From positions 4,518 to 68,517 of the forward strand of contig DEIA01000004.1 of assembly GCA_002352225.1 (NCBI GenBank): DNA of 64,000 nucleotides. Reading direction: 5' to 3'. The notes below the pieces were generated by a model. The model was not told where the DNA came from. It did no database searches and worked only from the letters and a program-made list of their open reading frames with translations. Of the stretch, positions 8,098 to 16,946 are shown piece by piece; the first letter of the stretch is position 1, and the number at the start of each line of letters is the position of its first letter. This stretch comes from Flammeovirgaceae bacterium UBA2786. Lineage in GTDB: Bacteria; Bacteroidota; Bacteroidia; Cytophagales; Cyclobacteriaceae. A program made the translations under genes and the position numbers.

Positions 8098-9636
8098 ATG
8101 AAAGCTAAAAATAAAATATTCAAAATAGCAGCATTTAGTTTAACCCTGTTGGGGACTTCATGCGAAGTGCTGGATAACCCGCAACAAAATCTGGTGTTTG
8201 TGGGCGACACAAATTATACACTTACAGAAAACATGGTACAACCCCTGATAGGTGCCTATGCTGAATTTCAGAACAGAGGGTGGGAACAATTTCCGCTTAT
8301 TGCCGTGCGCGGTGATGATGTGAATGCAGGAGGGTTGGGCGATCAGCCACAATTTGGTGATACCGATCGGTTTACCTATACAGTTGATTACTGGATGTAT
8401 AATTCTGTGTGGCAAGGTATATATGGCGATGTGTTGAATATGCATTCTGCCATGGAGGAAATTACCAAATACAAAGAATTTGCTCCAAACCCGGTTCTGG
8501 CCGATCAATATATTGCAGAGGTTAAGGTACTCCGTGGGTTTTTAATGCTTCAATTATCAAGAGTATGGGGCAATATCTTTATACCAACAACTTCAGATCC
8601 TTCTGATTTTCTGGTTATGCCACTTTCATCTAAAGATGATGTAATGCAACACATCTCCGATCAAATGGATGAAGCCATTCCGTTACTTGCTAACCTTAGG
8701 CCAAACCAGCGTACCGATGTTACCGGAGGCGTTACCCGGCATACTGCTTTGGCGGTAAAAGCTCTGGCAAATCTTGAGTTAAAGAATTATCAGGCTGTAG
8801 CAGATGCTACTTCTCAGATTATTAGCGCAAACCTATTTACATTAGAACCTGACTACTACGAGTTGTTTAAGATTCCTGGAAAATTAAACAATGAGAACTT
8901 GTTGGAATTGCAATACACCGATCTTGGACAGGGATCAGGTAATCAAACCAGCTACTTGTTTGCATTTTTTGGTCCGCAAACCTGGACACCCGCTGTAGCC
9001 GGTGCAGGTGGAGGTTGGGGATTTTATGAACCCAGCATGAAGTACATAAAATTCATGCTTAACCGGGGTGAGCAAGAGCGCCTGCTAACCAGTGTGATTT
9101 TTACGAACCGGGGTATTAACGCTATTAAGGAAGATCCAAATTTTGCAACGTTACCCGCCTGGATAAGCAATACTACACCCGATAACGATGTATTTCAGGA
9201 TTACTCACGTGCCATGTTTGCCAGTGGAAAGCATTATTTACCATCTAACCAGTTAACACCCGGCCGTACTTCGTATGGAACAAATAAAAACTTTATTTGT
9301 ATTCGCTATGCCGAGGTATTATTAATGCATGCCGAAGCATTAACCCGGGGTGCTACCAGTTCGGCCATGACTGCCGATGCTGCTGTTAATCTGGTGAGAG
9401 GCCGTGTAGGCTTAGGTGACTTAACAGGCGTAACTTCCCAACAAGTAATGGATGAAAAATTTGCTGAACTGGCTATGGAGTGGGGAACACGCTATTATGA
9501 CTTAATTCGTTTGGGCGACCTCGCACCTTTGAGTTATGATGGAAGAACCTTTGACGCGAGCAAAACATACTTGCCTTATCCACAAGCACAGCGCGATCAA
9601 TTAGCCGTTTTGAGAGAAGCAGGAAGCAGTAATTAA
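8098..9636 (+). CDS. SusD/RagB-family surface glycan-binding lipoprotein
   Basis: 512 residues from ATG 8098 (a TTG nine bases upstream is less likely). The signal peptide ends in a lipobox with cysteine 22 (LLGTSC), so the protein is lipid-anchored. The rest shows the SusD pattern: an N-terminal segment with TPR-like helices (VKVLRGFLMLQLSRVWGNI) and a C-terminal RagB/SusD domain containing NFICIRYAEVLLMHAEAL and MEWGTRYYDLIRLGD. It forms the lid over the SusC barrel and binds glycan at the cell surface. Second gene of the polysaccharide utilisation locus. Confidence 0.96.
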   Translation: MKAKNKIFKIAAFSLTLLGTSCEVLDNPQQNLVFVGDTNYTLTENMVQPLIGAYAEFQNRGWEQFPLIAVRGDDVNAGGLGDQPQFGDTDRFTYTVDYWMYNSVWQGIYGDVLNMHSAMEEITKYKEFAPNPVLADQYIAEVKVLRGFLMLQLSRVWGNIFIPTTSDPSDFLVMPLSSKDDVMQHISDQMDEAIPLLANLRPNQRTDVTGGVTRHTALAVKALANLELKNYQAVADATSQIISANLFTLEPDYYELFKIPGKLNNENLLELQYTDLGQGSGNQTSYLFAFFGPQTWTPAVAGAGGGWGFYEPSMKYIKFMLNRGEQERLLTSVIFTNRGINAIKEDPNFATLPAWISNTTPDNDVFQDYSRAMFASGKHYLPSNQLTPGRTSYGTNKNFICIRYAEVLLMHAEALTRGATSSAMTADAAVNLVRGRVGLGDLTGVTSQQVMDEKFAELAMEWGTRYYDLIRLGDLAPLSYDGRTFDASKTYLPYPQAQRDQLAVLREAGSSN

Positions 9637-9659
9637 TCAGAACCCTCAATTAAACGAAT

Positions 9660-11372
9660 ATGAGAATCAAAATATTAAAAAATAGTATTGCAGCTATAGC
9701 CATCATGGCAATGGTGGGTGCTTGTAACGAAGGGATTGACCCGATTAGTGCTGTTGCACCAGGGCCTGATGAAACAGCTCCGGTGATTTCTGTAACATAC
9801 CCCAGCGAGGGTACCGAAATTAAAGTGGTAGAGGCCTTAACCTCAATTACCATTAGATTTCAAGTAACAGACGACATTGAGATTAAAAGTATCAATGTAA
9901 AAATGGATGGTAATGATGTTGCTACGTACAATGAATTTCTGGATTACAGAAAGGCTGTGAAGGAAATTTTGTACGAAAATCTGAACACAGGAGCACACGT
10001 ATTAACTATTGTTGCTACCGACCTCGAAAACAAAGTTACGACCACTAACATCAACTTCGAAAAAACACCACCGTATATCCCGCTTTTTGATGGTGAAACT
10101 TTCTATATGCCATTTGATGGTGTTTATACAGATTTGATGACCATTACAGATGCCACACAAGTTGGAACTCCGGCATTTGCAGGAGAAGGCAAGAAGGGTG
10201 GTAATGCGTATAAGGGAGCAACGGATGCCTATCTTACATTCCCAACTGCGGGCTTGTTGGGTACAGAGTTCAGCGCTTCTTTCTGGATGAAGGTAAACAG
10301 TACGCCAGATCGTGCCGGAGTATTGATTGCTGGCCCTCCCGGTATTAATACCAGAACACAGGGATTCCGATTATTCCGTGAAAATGCCGGAGGTAAGCAA
10401 CGATTTAAATTGAATGTCGGCAATGGTACATCAGATATTTGGTTTGATGGCGGTGCAAATGCCGATGTTGTACCAAATACTGGCGAGTGGGTTCACTTTG
10501 CTTTCTCCATTTCAGCAACTAATGCAGCCTTATATATTAACGGCCAGGTAGCTTCACAAGGCGCTCTTGCCGGTGGTGTTAACTGGGCAGGTTGCGATGT
10601 GCTTTCCATCATGTCGGGCAAACCTCGCTTTACAGAATGGGGACATAATTCAGACCTTAGTTACATGGATGAACTTCGCTTATTTGATAAAGCGCTAACA
10701 CAAGCCGATGTATTGGATATTATGGATAGCGATTATTCACCTAAGTACGATGGTGAAGTATTCTATATGCCATTCGATGCAGATTATGGTGATCTGGTAG
10801 GAGGAGAAAATGCAACTGTTGTTGGATCTCCTTCGCTGCAAACCGGTAAAGTTGGAAAGGCCTATGCGGGCGCTACCGATTCATATCTTACATACCCGCT
10901 ATCGGGTTTGGGATTGGGTAACGCATTTAGTATTTCATTCTGGTACAAGGTCAACACCACACCTGACCGGGCTGGTGTCATAACGGTAGGCCCTCCCGGA
11001 ATTAACACCCGAACCAGCGGTTTCCGTTTGTTTCGTGAAAATGGAGCCAATACATTTAAGAGTAACTTAGGTATTGGTACAGGAGATTCCTGGAATGATG
11101 GAGGTGCTATATCACCGACCGACTGGGTATTTGTTACTATGGTTGCAGGGGGTGGATCGCATGGAATTTATGCTAATGGAACTTTACTGAGAGCCGAATC
11201 TACCTATACCGGCCAGGTTAGCTGGGCTGATTGTGTAAATTTATCGATTGGTTCAGGGGCTCCAGTGTTTACTGAATGGAATCATCTTTCCGATAACAGT
11301 TTGATTGATGAAATCAGGATATTTAACCGTAAACTCACACAAGCTGAGATTCAGGATATGATGAACGATTAA
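9660..11372 (+). CDS. Surface lipoprotein with two LamG-like domains (probable glycan-binding protein)
   Basis: 570 residues. Lipobox cysteine at residue 22 (MVGAC). After it comes an Ig-like (Big_7-type) domain (about 35-135, PVISVTYPSEGTEIK) and two LamG/concanavalin-A-like domains (about 145-355 and 365-568). The two are recent duplicates: both contain PPGINTRTxGFRLFREN and both open with FYMPFD. It takes the position that SusE/SusF or other surface glycan-binding proteins have after SusD, so a glycan-capture role is likely. No catalytic domain is evident; a hydrolase of the GH16-like lectin fold is an alternative but I see no ExDxxE motif. Followed by two hairpins before the next gene. 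Confidence 0.85.
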   Translation: MRIKILKNSIAAIAIMAMVGACNEGIDPISAVAPGPDETAPVISVTYPSEGTEIKVVEALTSITIRFQVTDDIEIKSINVKMDGNDVATYNEFLDYRKAVKEILYENLNTGAHVLTIVATDLENKVTTTNINFEKTPPYIPLFDGETFYMPFDGVYTDLMTITDATQVGTPAFAGEGKKGGNAYKGATDAYLTFPTAGLLGTEFSASFWMKVNSTPDRAGVLIAGPPGINTRTQGFRLFRENAGGKQRFKLNVGNGTSDIWFDGGANADVVPNTGEWVHFAFSISATNAALYINGQVASQGALAGGVNWAGCDVLSIMSGKPRFTEWGHNSDLSYMDELRLFDKALTQADVLDIMDSDYSPKYDGEVFYMPFDADYGDLVGGENATVVGSPSLQTGKVGKAYAGATDSYLTYPLSGLGLGNAFSISFWYKVNTTPDRAGVITVGPPGINTRTSGFRLFRENGANTFKSNLGIGTGDSWNDGGAISPTDWVFVTMVAGGGSHGIYANGTLLRAESTYTGQVSWADCVNLSIGSGAPVFTEWNHLSDNSLIDEIRIFNRKLTQAEIQDMMND

Positions 11373-11392
11373 TTTTTCGTTCGTAAAGCAGT

Positions 11393-11409
11393 GATGAGGA
11401 AACCTCATC
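11393..11409 (+). terminator. Small hairpin after the LamG gene (possible attenuator)
   Basis: GATGAGG, loop AAA, CCTCATC, followed by CTTTAT. A compact 7-bp stem 20 nt after the stop codon. The T tract is short, so termination would be partial; it may instead protect the 3' end of an upstream susCD-lamG mRNA. Confidence 0.45.
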
Positions 11410-11449
11410 CTTTATGGGTTTAATTGTTTATTGTTTAGGAGTTTTTTGT

Positions 11450-11477
11450 AAGAGGATACCGGTTTCGGTATCCTCTT
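11450..11477 (+). promoter_or_regulatory. Perfect 12-bp hairpin just before the GH144-like gene
   Basis: AAGAGGATACCG, loop GTTT, CGGTATCCTCTT. The stem is uninterrupted and ends 12 nt before the ATG at 11490. It is followed by TAC rather than a long T run, so it may act as a terminator/attenuator, an RNA-processing site, or a translation-control element. It splits the locus into transport genes and hydrolase genes. Confidence 0.6.
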
Positions 11478-11489
11478 TACTTACCAGTC

Positions 11490-13463
11490 ATGCTTAAGAA
11501 ATTTCTTTTAGTTTGTTTTCTCGGATCTGCACTTTTATTCCCGGGTTGTAAGGAAGATGAAAGAGTTGCAGACGTTGAATTGATGGACGTGTTTGTGGGT
11601 TCTGATAAGCTGGATATTTCCGGTGCATTAAACCTTAATATTCCCGTTACGGCTACGTTTACACTTTCATTCTCTGTACCTGTAAACCCCACCTCAGCCA
11701 CTAGTGCTATACAACTGACCACAGATGCGGGTGCTGTTACTGTAACGCTTAATTTTTTGAGTGAGAATAAAATAGTGTTGTTGCAACCTGCAGGAGGGTT
11801 AACATTAAGTACCGCGTATAAACTTATTATAACCGATCAGTTACAAGGTGTTAATGGCGCTGGCTTTACAACACGTGAGGTTAATTTTAAAACTACCCCG
11901 GGTAATTTACAGGTAGTACAAACTCGTATAAATAGTGAAACACTCACAACAACACGGGTAACAGATGTTCCTGTGGAAGCACTTCAGATAGAATATGATT
12001 TTTCTGTTCCGCTTAACCCGGCAACAGTTAATAACTCGGTGTTCAAAGTATTAGGGCCAAGTGTAGTTATCATATCAACTCAGTTATTGAATGAAAACAA
12101 AACAGTAAGGCTTACAACAACCTCAACCCTTCAATACCTCGGAAAGTATACCGCATCTGTTTCAAATGCCTTAAAGGGAGCCGAAGATCAATCCTATGCC
12201 GGAATACAACGCAACTTCTATACTGTAGTTGATGAAACACCTAAGTTTCCGGTTATCTCCGATGATGCACTGCTCACCAAAGTGCAGGAACAAACGTTCA
12301 AATATTTCTGGGACTTCGCCCACCCGGCCAGTGGTATGGCCCGCGAACGAAATACTTCGGGCGATCTGGTTACAAGTGGGGGTTCTGGTTTTGGATTAAT
12401 GTCCATTATTGTTGGGATAGAACGAGGATTCATTTCTCGTACACAAGGAGTAGAACGGATAGATAAAATTCTTGACTTCCTCGAAACCGCAGACCGGTTT
12501 CACGGTGCGTGGTCGCACTGGATTAACGGCAACACAGGCGATGTTATTCCTTTCAGCGCAAACGATAATGGTGGCGATATTGTGGAAACATCTTTTTTGA
12601 TACAAGGCTTAATAACCGTGCGCCAGTATCTTAATAATGCTAATGCAACCGAGAATCAACTCATTGGAAGAATAAATTCTTTGTATCAAGGTGTAGAGTG
12701 GGATTGGTATCGTAGAGAAAATCAGAATGTAATTTACTGGCATTGGTCGCCCGATAAGGCCTGGGCTATGAATCATCAGGTAAGGGGTTGGAATGAAGCA
12801 TTGATGGTTTACGTGCTGGCAGCCTCATCGCCCACGCATACCATACCAAAAATTGTGTACGATAACGGCTGGGCAAATAACGGAGGGATGGTTAATGGAA
12901 ATAGTTATGAGGGCATAACGTTGCCACTGGGTTTTGCTTATGGTGGCCCGTTGTTTTTATCGCAATACTCTTTTCTGGGGTTAGACCCCCGGGGTTTAGC
13001 AGATGGGTATTGTTCCGATTATTTTAATCAGAATAGAAATCATTCACTTATAAATTACAAGTACTGCATTCGCAACCCGTTAGACTTTGTTGGGTACAGC
13101 GGTTCTAATTGGGGACTTACAGCCAGCGACAACCATCTGGGATATAATGCCCATTCGCCCACAAATGATCTGGGAGTAATTACTCCTACGGCAGCATTAT
13201 CGGCCTTTCCGTTTACTCCTGTCGAATCCATGGCTGCATTGAAGTTTTTCTACTACACCATGGGCGATAAGTTGTGGGGGCCATATGGTTTTTACGATGC
13301 CTTTAACGTTACTGAAAACTGGTATGCAGGTTCTTACCTGGCTATCGATCAGGGCCCGATTATTATTATGATTGAAAATTATCGTACCGGTTTGCTTTGG
13401 AATTTATTTATGTCTGCTCCTGAAATTCAAACCGGTCTTACAAAACTTGGATTTACCTATTGA
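11490..13463 (+). CDS. Exported GH144-like beta-glucanase (glycoamylase-like domain) with Ig-like repeats
   Basis: 657 residues. Lipoprotein signal with cysteine 20 (LLFPGC). Two Ig-like (Big_5-type) domains fill about residues 25-240. From about 250 to the end is a PF10091 'glycoamylase-like' (alpha/alpha)6 catalytic domain: VQEQTFKYFWDFAHP, GFGLMSIIVGIERGF, ETSFLIQGL, and a C-terminal ENWYAGSYLAIDQGP. That fold contains GH144, whose characterised members are endo-beta-1,2-glucanases from Bacteroidota. Together with the GH3 enzyme 28 nt downstream this suggests breakdown of a beta-glucan, possibly beta-1,2-glucan, at the cell surface or in the periplasm. The substrate is inferred from the family, not seen. 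Confidence 0.85.
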   Translation: MLKKFLLVCFLGSALLFPGCKEDERVADVELMDVFVGSDKLDISGALNLNIPVTATFTLSFSVPVNPTSATSAIQLTTDAGAVTVTLNFLSENKIVLLQPAGGLTLSTAYKLIITDQLQGVNGAGFTTREVNFKTTPGNLQVVQTRINSETLTTTRVTDVPVEALQIEYDFSVPLNPATVNNSVFKVLGPSVVIISTQLLNENKTVRLTTTSTLQYLGKYTASVSNALKGAEDQSYAGIQRNFYTVVDETPKFPVISDDALLTKVQEQTFKYFWDFAHPASGMARERNTSGDLVTSGGSGFGLMSIIVGIERGFISRTQGVERIDKILDFLETADRFHGAWSHWINGNTGDVIPFSANDNGGDIVETSFLIQGLITVRQYLNNANATENQLIGRINSLYQGVEWDWYRRENQNVIYWHWSPDKAWAMNHQVRGWNEALMVYVLAASSPTHTIPKIVYDNGWANNGGMVNGNSYEGITLPLGFAYGGPLFLSQYSFLGLDPRGLADGYCSDYFNQNRNHSLINYKYCIRNPLDFVGYSGSNWGLTASDNHLGYNAHSPTNDLGVITPTAALSAFPFTPVESMAALKFFYYTMGDKLWGPYGFYDAFNVTENWYAGSYLAIDQGPIIIMIENYRTGLLWNLFMSAPEIQTGLTKLGFTY

Positions 13464-13490
13464 TTAACTAAAACATAAGACTTATATATT

Positions 13491-15761
13491 ATGAAATTAA
13501 TTTATCTTCTTGCTTTGGTAGTGGTACTTACTTCGTGCAGTGGCCCTGTCCAAAAACAATCTGATATTGATGCGCGTGTAGATTCTGTTTTGAATTTGAT
13601 GACGCTGGAAGAGAAGATTGGTCAACTTAATCTTCCTTCGGCCGGACAGTTTACAACGGGTGCTGCGGCTAATTCCGATATCGCAAAAAAAATAGAAAGT
13701 GGCCAGGTAGGAGGGTTGTTTAATATTAAACGCGTGGCGGCTATTCGCGAAATGCAACAGATAGCCGTTGAAAAGAGCAGACTTGGTATTCCGCTCATCT
13801 TTGGTATGGATGTTATACATGGATACGAAAGTGTATTTCCGATTCCGTTAGGATTAAGTTGTAGTTGGGATATGGATTTAATTGAACGCAGCGCGCGCAT
13901 TGCAGCTACCGAAGCCAGTGCCGATGGAATTAACTGGACGTTTTCTCCCATGTTAGACTTGTCGCGCGATCCGCGCTGGGGTCGTATCTCCGAAGGTAAT
14001 GGAGAAGATACATACCTGAGTTCCAGAATTGCAGAGGCGATGGTGCGTGGCTATCAGGGCGATGATCTTACTGCCAATAACACGATTATGTCTTGTGTAA
14101 AACACTATGCTTTGTATGGTGCCGCTGAAGCAGGCCGCGATTACAACACTACCGACATGAGTCACATTCGCATGTACAACGAATATTTTCCGCCATACAA
14201 AGCTGCCATAGATGCCGGAGCAGGAAGTATTATGGCATCGTTTAACGAGATAGATGGCGTGCCCGCAACAGCAAACAAATGGTTACTAACCGAAGTGTTG
14301 CGCAACCAATGGGGTTTTAAAGGTTTTGTGGTTAGTGATTATACGGGTGTAAGCGAAATGATAGCGCATGGCATTGGCGATTTACAAACGGTTTCCGCAC
14401 GGGCATTAGATGCAGGCCTGGATATGGATATGGTGAGCGAAGGCTTGTTAACTACATTGAAGAAATCCGTTGACGAAGGAAAGATTACCGAACAGCAAAT
14501 TACAGAAGCTTGCCGCAGAGTACTGAAAGCTAAATTTCAACTAGGCTTGTTTGATGATCCGTACCGGTATTGTAGTGAAGAGCGGGCGAAGTCAGAAGTA
14601 TTTACAGCAACCAATCGCGCGGAAGCCCGCAAAGCGGCAACCGAAAGTTTTGTGTTGTTAAAGAATGACAATGTTCTTCCGTTGAAAAAATCAGGGACTA
14701 TTGCCGTTATCGGGCCTATGGCCAACACCCGCGAAAACATGACGGGTACATGGAGCGTAGCTGCCAGATTTTCAGAATCTATTTCGGTAATGGATGGATT
14801 AACGAAAGCTGTGGGCAATTCTGCAAAGTTGGTGTATGCGCGTGGTTCTAATCTGCACGAGGATGCAGCGATTGAAGAGCGTGCTACTATGTTTGGTAAG
14901 TCATTGAATCGCGACAAACGTTCGGCTGAAGAAATGAGAAGCGAAGCGGTTAGAATTGCCCGCGCAGCGGATGTAATTGTAGCGGTTGTGGGAGAGGGAG
15001 CTGAAATGAGCGGTGAAGCCAGTAGTGTTACCAATCTTGAACTTCCGCAAACACAACGCGAGTTACTCAAGGCATTACTTCAAACCGGCAAGCCTGTTGT
15101 GGCTGTATTGTTTACCGGAAGGCCTTTGGTTTTGAAATGGGAAAATGAAAACGTACCGGCCATATTAAATGTATGGTTTGGCGGAAGCGAAGCAGGCGAT
15201 GCCATTGCGGATGTATTGTTTGGTGATGTAAATCCTTCAGGCAAACTAACCACAACCTTTCCGCAGAATGTTGGACAGATACCACTTTACTACGTGCATA
15301 AAAATACAGGACGCCCGCTTAGCGGCCCATGGTTCCAGAAGTTTCAGTCTAATTATATCGATGTTTCAAACGAACCGGTTTATCCGTTTGGTTATGGATT
15401 AAGTTATACAACGTTTACGTATGGAGATGTTAAGGTTGACAAGTCATCCATAACGCAAGGCGATTCGGTAACGGTATCGATTGATGTTACCAACGCTGGA
15501 AAGTACGATGGTGCCGAAGTGGTTCAATTATACATTCGCGATTGGGTGGGTTCTGTTACGCGACCGGTAAAAGAACTGCGCGGCTTTAAGAAAGTGATGC
15601 TTAAAGCAGGGGAGGCTAAAACCGTAACGTTTCAACTCACTACACAGGATTTATCATTTTATAACAGCGATTTAAAATGGGTGGCTGAACCGGGTGAGTT
15701 CAGCGTATTTGCAGGCGGTAATTCAAATGATGTAAAAGAAGCAAAGTTTACACTCCAATAA
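13491..15761 (+). CDS. bglX: GH3 beta-glucosidase, BglX type
   Basis: 756 residues, typical of periplasmic BglX. A lipobox with cysteine 16 (VLTSC) suggests membrane anchoring. The GH3 N-terminal barrel (about 45-375) carries KHYALYGAAEAGRDY and GFVVSDYTG, which puts the catalytic nucleophile Asp at residue 283; the GH3 C-terminal domain (about 390-620, with GEGAEMSGEAS holding the likely acid/base Glu) and a fibronectin-III-like domain (about 660-750) follow. It removes terminal beta-linked glucose from oligosaccharides made by the GH144-like enzyme. Last gene of the locus; an inverted repeat follows the stop. Confidence 0.95.
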   Translation: MKLIYLLALVVVLTSCSGPVQKQSDIDARVDSVLNLMTLEEKIGQLNLPSAGQFTTGAAANSDIAKKIESGQVGGLFNIKRVAAIREMQQIAVEKSRLGIPLIFGMDVIHGYESVFPIPLGLSCSWDMDLIERSARIAATEASADGINWTFSPMLDLSRDPRWGRISEGNGEDTYLSSRIAEAMVRGYQGDDLTANNTIMSCVKHYALYGAAEAGRDYNTTDMSHIRMYNEYFPPYKAAIDAGAGSIMASFNEIDGVPATANKWLLTEVLRNQWGFKGFVVSDYTGVSEMIAHGIGDLQTVSARALDAGLDMDMVSEGLLTTLKKSVDEGKITEQQITEACRRVLKAKFQLGLFDDPYRYCSEERAKSEVFTATNRAEARKAATESFVLLKNDNVLPLKKSGTIAVIGPMANTRENMTGTWSVAARFSESISVMDGLTKAVGNSAKLVYARGSNLHEDAAIEERATMFGKSLNRDKRSAEEMRSEAVRIARAADVIVAVVGEGAEMSGEASSVTNLELPQTQRELLKALLQTGKPVVAVLFTGRPLVLKWENENVPAILNVWFGGSEAGDAIADVLFGDVNPSGKLTTTFPQNVGQIPLYYVHKNTGRPLSGPWFQKFQSNYIDVSNEPVYPFGYGLSYTTFTYGDVKVDKSSITQGDSVTVSIDVTNAGKYDGAEVVQLYIRDWVGSVTRPVKELRGFKKVMLKAGEAKTVTFQLTTQDLSFYNSDLKWVAEPGEFSVFAGGNSNDVKEAKFTLQ

Positions 15762-15763
15762 GA

Positions 15764-15840
15764 AGTAGGCAGTTTGGCAGTCACCAGTAATCAGTCATCT
15801 TAATTATATTCTGCCTACTGCCAACTGCTTACTGCCTACT
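15764..15840. repeat. Imperfect inverted repeat built from AGTAGGCAGT units
   Basis: The left arm AGTAGGCAGTTTGGCAGT (15764-15781) is complementary, with small gaps, to the right part, which contains CTGCCTACTGCCAACTGC and then ACTGCCTACT, so the unit occurs about three times. It lies between the convergent bglX and the beta-barrel gene at 15849 and probably folds into a bidirectional terminator. The unit looks like a dispersed intergenic repeat. Confidence 0.65.
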
Positions 15841-15848
15841 TTATAATA

Positions 15849-16799
15849 CTAATTCTTTTTCTTCTTACCGCCACCTTTTTGTTTGTGCATACCGCCATTT
15901 ACGCCACTGGTTGAGCGGGGCGGCTTGGCATTGGCTGCTCTGAAGTTTTCAGCGTGAGTGGTAACCTTAGGCTTGTAGGCGTGTTTGATCTGAATAATAC
16001 GTGATAAACCGAATGAAACCGAAAGAAAAATTTCTCTACGTTGTCCGTAAAGATCCGGGGCACCGGGGTTTCCATTTATATCAGTTGGGCCATCTGGAGT
16101 TTTTAATTCATTCAGGTAAGCAGATTTACGGGTATCAAAAATTCCAAAGTTGGCACGACCATCAAAGTTAATACTCCAGTCATCGTTCAAATCAAAATCG
16201 CTGCGTAGTCCAACCGATCCAAACAATTGAAACGCATTAAACTTACTCTTGGGTACATATACGTGTTTATCTAATCGGGGTACAAACACACCATCATACA
16301 CTATTTCGTATCCCGGATCGGTGGGCACACTAATGCCTTTCGGATATCGGATTTTAGTTAACCCCGATGGCGAATTAATAGTAAAAGTTTCCTGTCCTGC
16401 AATCAGAACACTTGGCGCAATTGCTGCTACCAGGCTCATACGAAAGAAAGACATATCGTTAATATGAATTTTTAATGCAACGGGTACGCTTAAGTAACCC
16501 ATCTGTATATCGCGCGTGCCTACTTCGCCACCGGTAGTATTTTTGATAATAAACTTCTGGCCGATTTGTGTATAGTTTGGGGTGAACAAAACGCCATGCC
16601 CAACACGATCATATCCATACGAAAACCCAACCGGAGTAGCCCGAATTGTAAACTTTCCATAGAAGCGTTGATCTTTCTGCAGACCCTGATCTACAGTAAA
16701 AGGAAAATTAAACCCTCCGAACACACCATAGGCCTCAACATCTTGTGCGGAAGCCTGAGTGATCAGGAGAAGGAGTAGGCCCGTGAAGGCGGCTTTCAT
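15849..16799 (-). CDS. Outer membrane beta-barrel protein, basic C-terminal tail
   Basis: 316 residues with a signal peptide (1-18, ending ASA). The middle (about 20-275) is made of alternating amphipathic strands with many aromatic residues, like PorT/OmpW-type small barrels of Bacteroidota. The C-terminus is odd for a barrel: after the last strand (FLSVSFGLSRIIQI) about 45 residues follow, ending in GGMHKQKGGGKKKKN. The tail could sit in the periplasm and bind peptidoglycan or nucleic acid, but this is a guess. No specific function recognised. It starts a minus-strand block opposite the bglX end. Confidence 0.7.
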   Translation of the reverse strand: MKAAFTGLLLLLITQASAQDVEAYGVFGGFNFPFTVDQGLQKDQRFYGKFTIRATPVGFSYGYDRVGHGVLFTPNYTQIGQKFIIKNTTGGEVGTRDIQMGYLSVPVALKIHINDMSFFRMSLVAAIAPSVLIAGQETFTINSPSGLTKIRYPKGISVPTDPGYEIVYDGVFVPRLDKHVYVPKSKFNAFQLFGSVGLRSDFDLNDDWSINFDGRANFGIFDTRKSAYLNELKTPDGPTDINGNPGAPDLYGQRREIFLSVSFGLSRIIQIKHAYKPKVTTHAENFRAANAKPPRSTSGVNGGMHKQKGGGKKKKN

Positions 16800-16946
16800 A
16801 CGGATGTTTAGGTTGGTTATATATTGGCTTAAAACGTCAAAAAAACCATTTTCTGCTATTGGCAGAATTACAAAACTAAGAAATTAAGGGAATAAATTAG
16901 CCCTTTTTAGGGTTGCTTGGTGGGTTTTTTGACTCTTGCGATAAGT

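Noticed and set aside
14537..15070. 177-codon frame antisense to bglX
   Set aside because: It is a shadow of the GH3 coding sequence; GC codon pattern follows bglX and no signal of its own is seen.
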